NCBI RefSeq assembly: GCF_001905825.1
Contig: NZ_LIVV01000002.1
Location: forward strand, 169,168 to 233,167
DNA: 64,000 nt
Source of the DNA: Streptomyces sp. CB02009
GTDB lineage: Bacteria; Actinomycetota; Actinomycetes; Streptomycetales; Streptomycetaceae
Direction: 5' to 3'
Shown: positions 58,853-64,000 of the stretch, piece by piece
How the letters are laid out: each line of letters opens with the position of its first letter
Numbering within the stretch: the stretch's first letter is position 1
The notes under the pieces: model-generated
Database searches by the model: none
What the model was told of the DNA's origin: nothing
The model's input: only the letters and a program-made list of their open reading frames with translations
Program-made: the position numbers and the translations under genes

Positions 58853-60508
58853 ATGGTCCTGCCCCTCTCCCGAGGCGCCGCCCGCCTCGCGGCCCTCCTC
58901 GACGCCCTCCCCGACGGCCTCGTGCTGGTCGACGGCAGCGGCACGGTCGTCAACGCCAACACCGTCGCCCTCGGCATGTTCGAGACCCCCGGCACCGCGC
59001 TCGTCGGACGCGAACTGCCGGATCTGCTGCCGACGTTCGACACACGGCTGGTCCCGCGCTCCGCGCACCGCCCGCAGCCCGCGGGCGAGCGGGCCATGAC
59101 CACGGCCAAGCGGATGACCGCCCGACGCGCGGACGGCGCCGAGTTCCCGGTGGAGGTGACCGCGGTCGGCCTGGAGGACGGCCAGGAGGGGAACGACCCG
59201 CACGGGCTGCACCCCGGGTGCGCCGGCGGCGAGCTGCTGATGCTCGTGGTCCGCGATCTCACGGGCATCCCGGACACCGAGGCCGAACTGGCCCGCTCGC
59301 AACGGCAGACCGAGATGATTCTGCGGGCGTCCTCGGAGGGCGTCGTCGGCACGGACACCGACGGCAGGGTCGTCCTCGCGAACCCCGCCTGCACCGGGAT
59401 CCTCGGCTACCGCACCGCCGAGCTCGACGGCGCCGAGCTGCATCCGCTGATCCTCGGCAAACGCGCGGACGGCACCCCGTTCCCGTACGGGGAGTCCCCG
59501 CTCGCCGACACGCTCAGGTCCGGCCGGAAGCACCGGGTGCGCGGCCAGGTCCTGTGGTCCAGGGGCGGCGCCCCCGTACCCGTCGACCTCACCACCGCCC
59601 CCGTGCGCGACGGGGACCGGATCGTCGGCGCCGTCATGACCTTCACCGACCGCAGGCCCTACGAGGAGCTGATCGCACGGCACGCCGCCGAGCGAGGGAA
59701 GCAGGCGGAGCGATACGCCGCTCTCGCCGCCCGGCACGCCGAACTGACCGCCGTACTCGCCGGGTTGCGGCCGGACGGAGCCGACGCGCCCGCCGCGGTC
59801 GATCCGGAGCCCCGGCAGCGGGAAGAGACGGTGCCCACCGTCGCCCGGCACCCCACGACCCTGGGCACCCTCGTGACCGCCGGCATCGACAAGGCCTCCG
59901 CGCTCACCGGTCCGCACCGGACGCAGTTCGCCGTGCACGCCCCGCCCGTCGTCGTCACGGTCGATCCGGCGCGCACGTCGACCGCGCTGGCCCATCTGAT
60001 CGCCGACGCGTCCGGGGTCACCTCCGCGGGGTCTGCCCGCTCCCGCGCGGGGGCCGTGCCCCGGGCCGACACCACCGTCGTCATCACGGCGTCGCTGCGC
60101 GGCGACCGGCTGCGCGTCGAGATCTCCGGCCCCACGGCGGTGAACGACCCCGCCCACGTCCTCGTCGCGCGCGGGATCATCGACGCCCACGGCGGAGACC
60201 TCACGGCGCGGGAACACCCCCGGGGTTCCGGCCTCACCTATGTCGTCCAGATCCCGCAGGCATCCCCGCCCGTCCCGGCGACCCCGTGGCTCGCGTCGTC
60301 CCGCCTCCCGAGGGCCGTCCAGGACCCGGTCGCCGGCTCCTGGATCATCGGCGCCGCGGTCGGCGCGCACCGGGACCGGACGGCCGCCCGCTCCCGCCCG
60401 TACGCGGTCCCGGCCGAGCCGGCCCCCCGTCTCCTGGGCGGTGGCGCCGCGGCCGAGCAGCAGCGCATCGTCCAGCTCCTCGCCAGGATCAGGCGCGACT
60501 CCGCCTGA
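58853..60508 (+). CDS. PAS-domain protein with degenerate kinase core (paralogue 2)
   Basis: A 551-aa paralogue of the preceding gene. PAS domains lie at about 10-150 (LLDALPDGLVLVDGSGTVVN) and 155-275 (ASSEGVVGTDTDGRVVLANP, then RKHRVRGQVLWSRGGAPVPV). The C-terminal part shares VDP...LAHLIADA and IIDAHGGDLTAREHPRGSGL with kinase ATPase domains but lacks the H-box His and N-box Asn. A Trp/Ile-rich tail follows (SWIIGAAVGAHRD). ATG 58853 has AAAGGAA 7 nt upstream. It ends before a bidirectional terminator. Confidence 0.78.
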   Translation: MVLPLSRGAARLAALLDALPDGLVLVDGSGTVVNANTVALGMFETPGTALVGRELPDLLPTFDTRLVPRSAHRPQPAGERAMTTAKRMTARRADGAEFPVEVTAVGLEDGQEGNDPHGLHPGCAGGELLMLVVRDLTGIPDTEAELARSQRQTEMILRASSEGVVGTDTDGRVVLANPACTGILGYRTAELDGAELHPLILGKRADGTPFPYGESPLADTLRSGRKHRVRGQVLWSRGGAPVPVDLTTAPVRDGDRIVGAVMTFTDRRPYEELIARHAAERGKQAERYAALAARHAELTAVLAGLRPDGADAPAAVDPEPRQREETVPTVARHPTTLGTLVTAGIDKASALTGPHRTQFAVHAPPVVVTVDPARTSTALAHLIADASGVTSAGSARSRAGAVPRADTTVVITASLRGDRLRVEISGPTAVNDPAHVLVARGIIDAHGGDLTAREHPRGSGLTYVVQIPQASPPVPATPWLASSRLPRAVQDPVAGSWIIGAAVGAHRDRTAARSRPYAVPAEPAPRLLGGGAAAEQQRIVQLLARIRRDSA

Positions 60509-60530
60509 CGCGCACGGGGCCGTCACGGCC

Positions 60531-60566
60531 GCACGGCGCCACCACCCGAGGGTGGTGGCGCCGTGC
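60531..60566. terminator. Bidirectional terminator between PAS gene and subtilase
   Basis: GCACGGCGCCACCACCC-GA-GGGTGGTGGCGCCGTGC, a perfect 17-bp stem between convergent genes. Confidence 0.85.
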
Positions 60567-60621
60567 GGGTGCGAACGCCGAACGGTCCCCCGTCCGGCGT
60601 CCGATGTCTAACGGAGCGGGG

Positions 60622-63600
60622 TCACTTGCCGAGCCACGCGTCGTGGACCGTCAGCGTCGACGTGTTGCCCTGTTTGTCCTTGACCACCGCGTGGAGCGAG
60701 ATCCCGTTGTCCTTCGCGGGGCTCTTCACGGAGATCGCGCCGTTCCGGACCTGAACACGCTGCCAGGTCTTCCCGCCGTCGTAACTCACCGAGACCTCCA
60801 GGGACATGAGGTTCTTTCCGGCGGCGGAGCCCTGCACGGTCACCGGGACGACGACCGGAGCGTGCTCCGGGGCGCGGGAGGCGAGGTCGACCGGGGCGGA
60901 GAAGCGGACCGTGGACACCGGCAGTGCGGTGGTCGCCGTGACCGGCTTCGAACGGAACGTGAAGCCGGTCTCGACACGTGTCGAGGCGGCGGCGAGCCGC
61001 GCCGAGCGCTCCACGGACGTCACCAGGCGGTACTCGGCGTCGGAGCCGTCGACCGTGAAGGGCTGGGAGCCGGTCAGCGCGTCGTCGTTCTCGGCGACCT
61101 TGACGCCGTCGCGGTACAGCGTCGACGTGGCCGAGGTGTACGGGGAGTACCCCGAGTGGCCCGTGCCGTCGGCGAGCAGCGGCAGCGAGCCGACGAGCTG
61201 CTGCTCGCCCGTCGCCGGGTCGGGCGCCGTGCGGAACACGCCCGCGTTCCCGCCGAGGAGCGGGCCGAGGACACCGGTGTTGAACGTCTCGCGGTACGTC
61301 CGGCCGGCCTCGTACCGCTTCGGCCGGGTCATCTCCCAGCTGCCCTCGAAGGCCGGGTAGCCCCACTGGTCGCGCTCGCCCGCCTGGGTGAACTTGGTGA
61401 CCCACTCGACGTCGTCGGCGGTGGAGACGTAGAAGGTGCGCGTGCCCGGCGCCGGCTGCAGGTCGGAGAAGCCGTTGCCCTCCGGCGCGCCCGGGATGCG
61501 GGCGAAGGGGGAGACGAGGGCGGACTTCCCGGGGGCGGAGGCGCCGAGGCCGACCTTGAGCGTGGCCAGCTCGTTCGCGTTCACGTGCTTGGTGTAGCCC
61601 GTCGAGACCTTGGTCGTCCTGCCGCCGAAGGCCACCGAGTACTGGCTGGTGGCGTCCTTGAGGAAGTGGGCGTCCCAGGTCTGCAGCAGCGAGCCGTCGG
61701 TGACGGCCGGACCCAGGTGGGCGGTGCGGAAACCGGCGAAGCTCCTGAGGACCCAGCCGTTTCCGACCCGGCCGATGTCGGTGCCGCCGAGCTCGTAGTA
61801 CGTGCCGCCGTAGTCCACCGCGTCGATGCCCGGCACGGTGAGGTCCACCGGCTTGGTGATGCGCGCGTCGGCGGTGACGGTGGTGTCGCCGGAGATCTCC
61901 AGCTTCGGCTGGGCGATCCAGTCGGTGCCCTTGGTGTAGTCCGACGGGTCCTGGTAGACGGCCGTGTTGAAGGTGTACGTGCCCTTCGGGACCCGGAGGG
62001 TGTGGCTGCCCGGTTCGTTGTCGATGCGGGTCTCGAAACCGGCGGCGGCGCCGGAGACGCCGATCAGCGTGCTGTGGAAGGTCTGGGCGTCGGCGCCGTC
62101 GCGGCCGACGGCCCGGAGCGTGACGTCGTACGACTCCGCCTCGCGGACGGCCACCGCGGCCGTGCGGACCGACTGGCCCGCGGCGGTGGCGGTGACGTGG
62201 GCCGAGTAGCTGCCGTCGGCGTCACCGATCCGGGTGTCGGCGGTCAGGTCGACCTCGGCCCGGCCGCCGGCCGGCACCGTCACCCGGTCGGCGCCGAGCG
62301 TGAAGAACCCGGCCGGGGCCGGCTTGCCCTTCGGGTCGAGCGTCGCCACCGACAGGTCGAGGGTGACGTCGGTGCTCCCGAGGTTGCGGTAGGCGACCTT
62401 CCGGGTGAGGGGCCGGTCGTCCGCGTGCGGCCACTGCGCCGTGCCGAAGTTCAGCGAGACGGGATCGGCGATGACGCTCTGCGTCAGCGCCTTGTCGACC
62501 TGGACGCGGCCGGAGCCCTGCTGGAAGGCGGTGTAGTCGCCGGCCTTGGCGGACGCGGTCAGCGCGCCCTTGAGTTCGGTGGACTTCCAGTCGGGATGAC
62601 GCTGCTTCAGGATCGCCGCCGCGCCCGCGACGTGCGGGGTGGCCATCGAGGTGCCGTCGATCTGCAGGTACCCCGGAGCGGGGTGGGGCGTTCCGGGGCG
62701 GGTGTCGATCGCGCTTCCGGCAGCGGCGGCCGCGGCGATGGCCACGCCCGGCGCGGTCACGTCCGGCTTGACGGCGCCGTCACCGGCGCGCGGGCCGGTG
62801 CTGGAGAAGGCCGCGAGGCGGTCGTCCCGGTCGACGGCGCCGACGGTCAGCGCGGCGTCGGCGCTGCCCGGCGAGCCGATCGTCGAGGCACCGCTCTCGC
62901 CCTCGTTGCCCGCGGCTATCGCGAACAGGATGCCCTTCTCGGCGGACAGCCGGTCGACCGCCGCCTCCAGCGGGTCGACGCCGGGGCTGTCGGGGCTGCC
63001 GAGGCTGAGGTTGACCACGTCCGCGCCCTCGGCGGCGGCCCACTCCATGCCGGCGAGGACGGCGGAGTCGTCGCCGAAGCCGTCGTCGTCGAGGACCTTG
63101 CCGCTGATCAGCTTGGCGCCGGGGGCGACGCCCTTGAACCGGCCGCCGGACTTGGCGCCCGTGCCCGCGGCGATCGAGGCGACGTGGGTGCCGTGTCCGA
63201 CCCGGTCCACGGCGTCGGGGGAGGCGGAGAAGTTCTTCTCGCCGACGACCTGGGAGCTGAGGTCGTCATGGGTCTTGTCGACGCCGGTGTCGAGGACGGC
63301 GATCTTGACGCCCGTGCCGTCGTACCCGGCCTCCCAGGCCTTGTCGGCGCCGATCTGCCGGACACTGCGGTCCAGGCTCGCCGACCGCACCCCGTCCAGC
63401 CATACGGTGCTGATGCCGGGGGCGGTGGCCCGCAGGCCGCTGCTCCGCCGGTCGGTCAGCGCGTCCCACACCTTCGCGATGTCGTCCGGGGAGGTACGGA
63501 TGGCGTCGGCGCCCAGCGTCGGGAACGTCCGCCGCAGCTGGGTGTCGCCGGCCGTACGCACCTCGGCCCGTGCGGCACCGGCGCCGCCCTCGTACCGCAC

Positions 63601-63975
63601 GATCAGCTTCAGCCCGTCGCGGTGGCTCTCGCGCAGCCGCGCGTCGGTGAGCACATCGAGGTCGAAGAGCCGCTGGTCCAGCCTGCCGGCGGCGATCAGC
63701 GGCTGCGCGTCGCTGGGCACGACCAGCGTACGGTCCTTGACGCGCTGCACCTGTACGGGTATCTGCTCACGGCCCCGGGCGGCTTCGAAGCCCACCATCC
63801 GGCCCTCGGCGTTCACCACCACGCGGTCGCCGGTGACGAGCGGGATCCGCTGGTCGCCGCCGGGGCGCGGGGTGTCGGCCGCGGCCGACACGGGGCCGGT
63901 CATGCCTGCCACCAGGGCCACGGATGTGGCCGCTGCGATGGTGAAGGCACGTGTTCTCTTCACATGTGCGCGCAA
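60622..63975 (-). CDS. Secreted S8 family serine peptidase (subtilase)
   Basis: A 1117-aa exported protease. The signal peptide is about residues 1-32 (AATSVALVAGMTGPVSAAA). A propeptide (to about 200) precedes the subtilisin domain with the catalytic triad D229 (VLDTGVD), H261 (GHGTHVAS) and S443 (GTSMATPHVAG), and oxyanion Asn357 (AAGNEG). More than 600 C-terminal residues follow as beta-sandwich-like domains. The ORF opens at TTG 63975; GTG 63963 (VKRTRAFTIAAATS) is an alternative. The huge plus-strand ORF over it is a shadow. Confidence 0.95.
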   Translation of the reverse strand: MRAHVKRTRAFTIAAATSVALVAGMTGPVSAAADTPRPGGDQRIPLVTGDRVVVNAEGRMVGFEAARGREQIPVQVQRVKDRTLVVPSDAQPLIAAGRLDQRLFDLDVLTDARLRESHRDGLKLIVRYEGGAGAARAEVRTAGDTQLRRTFPTLGADAIRTSPDDIAKVWDALTDRRSSGLRATAPGISTVWLDGVRSASLDRSVRQIGADKAWEAGYDGTGVKIAVLDTGVDKTHDDLSSQVVGEKNFSASPDAVDRVGHGTHVASIAAGTGAKSGGRFKGVAPGAKLISGKVLDDDGFGDDSAVLAGMEWAAAEGADVVNLSLGSPDSPGVDPLEAAVDRLSAEKGILFAIAAGNEGESGASTIGSPGSADAALTVGAVDRDDRLAAFSSTGPRAGDGAVKPDVTAPGVAIAAAAAAGSAIDTRPGTPHPAPGYLQIDGTSMATPHVAGAAAILKQRHPDWKSTELKGALTASAKAGDYTAFQQGSGRVQVDKALTQSVIADPVSLNFGTAQWPHADDRPLTRKVAYRNLGSTDVTLDLSVATLDPKGKPAPAGFFTLGADRVTVPAGGRAEVDLTADTRIGDADGSYSAHVTATAAGQSVRTAAVAVREAESYDVTLRAVGRDGADAQTFHSTLIGVSGAAAGFETRIDNEPGSHTLRVPKGTYTFNTAVYQDPSDYTKGTDWIAQPKLEISGDTTVTADARITKPVDLTVPGIDAVDYGGTYYELGGTDIGRVGNGWVLRSFAGFRTAHLGPAVTDGSLLQTWDAHFLKDATSQYSVAFGGRTTKVSTGYTKHVNANELATLKVGLGASAPGKSALVSPFARIPGAPEGNGFSDLQPAPGTRTFYVSTADDVEWVTKFTQAGERDQWGYPAFEGSWEMTRPKRYEAGRTYRETFNTGVLGPLLGGNAGVFRTAPDPATGEQQLVGSLPLLADGTGHSGYSPYTSATSTLYRDGVKVAENDDALTGSQPFTVDGSDAEYRLVTSVERSARLAAASTRVETGFTFRSKPVTATTALPVSTVRFSAPVDLASRAPEHAPVVVPVTVQGSAAGKNLMSLEVSVSYDGGKTWQRVQVRNGAISVKSPAKDNGISLHAVVKDKQGNTSTLTVHDAWLGK

Positions 63976-64000
63976 GTCTCCCCCAGGAGCTTGGGATGAG

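Noticed and set aside
59218..63999. A 1593-codon plus-strand ORF opposite the subtilase
   Set aside because: It spans the end of one gene, a terminator and the whole antisense of a subtilase with a full catalytic triad. Its translation is Arg/Gly/Val-rich with no family features.

Overview
The window is high-GC actinobacterial DNA with dense GTG/ATG starts, ATGA/GTGA stop-start overlaps and strong GC3 bias. Gene content (hopanoid operon, conservon, class E sortase, SCO6745-family protein, DUF6126, c-di-AMP riboswitch before a LysM/M23 peptidase) points to a Streptomyces chromosome. From memory the first 28 kb follow the order of the S. coelicolor SCO6745-SCO6771 neighbourhood. I see no insertion sequence, prophage, CRISPR array or rRNA operon. 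One tRNA gene (Pro, GGG) is present.

Layout. 1-9.1 kb: truncated Tex, an SCO6745-family protein, two DJ-1/PfpI proteins (one an AraC-type regulator), an enoyl-CoA hydratase, an anti-sigma-like ATPase, isopentenyl-PP isomerase (idi), a methyltransferase-acetyltransferase fusion with a 23-codon upstream ORF, and a cation diffusion facilitator. 9.5-16.5 kb: a tight seven-gene operon (two CDP-alcohol phosphotransferases, a nucleotidyltransferase, a glycerol-1-phosphate-dehydrogenase-like enzyme, a GT2 and a TagGH/Wzm-Wzt ABC exporter) that looks like a pathway for making and exporting an uncharacterised phosphodiester-linked glycolipid or polymer. 16.6-28.3 kb: a TetR gene, then the hopanoid operon hpnC-hpnD-(small ORF)-hpnE-FPP synthase-shc-hpnG-hpnH-hpnO, an XRE-cupin regulator behind two phased palindromes, and a one-span membrane protein. 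No dxs or ispG lies between hpnH and hpnO.

28.3-43 kb: a tyrosine phosphatase, a ydaO riboswitch with LysM-M23 peptidase, an SGNH hydrolase, the STM4011-STM4015 cassette of unknown function (two radical SAM enzymes, a sulfatase-like hydrolase, an ATP-grasp-like protein, a repeat protein), a DUF6745 protein with a small partner, a secreted SIMPL protein, and a TetR / amino-acid dehydrogenase / metallo-hydrolase group sharing a palindromic operator. 43-50 kb: a conservon (cvnA-D) without a P450, tRNA-Pro, a NarL-type two-component system, an acyltransferase and a secreted alpha/beta hydrolase.

51-64 kb: a membrane-anchored peptidoglycan-binding protein divergent from a class E sortase; an orphan OmpR-type regulator with Arg at the usual receiver Lys; a coiled-coil/winged-helix protein; an MHYT membrane sensor; two paralogous PAS proteins whose kinase cores appear degenerate; and a large secreted subtilase. 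Several of their intergenic regions share TTAAGG-type and CATATG-type motifs, suggesting a common regulator.

How the genes fit together: idi, the FPP synthase and hpnC/D/E make squalene, shc cyclises it, and hpnH/G/O attach and modify the ribose-derived side chain. The neighbouring 9.5-16.5 kb operon probably builds a second envelope lipid or polymer. Much of the remainder concerns the cell envelope and signalling.
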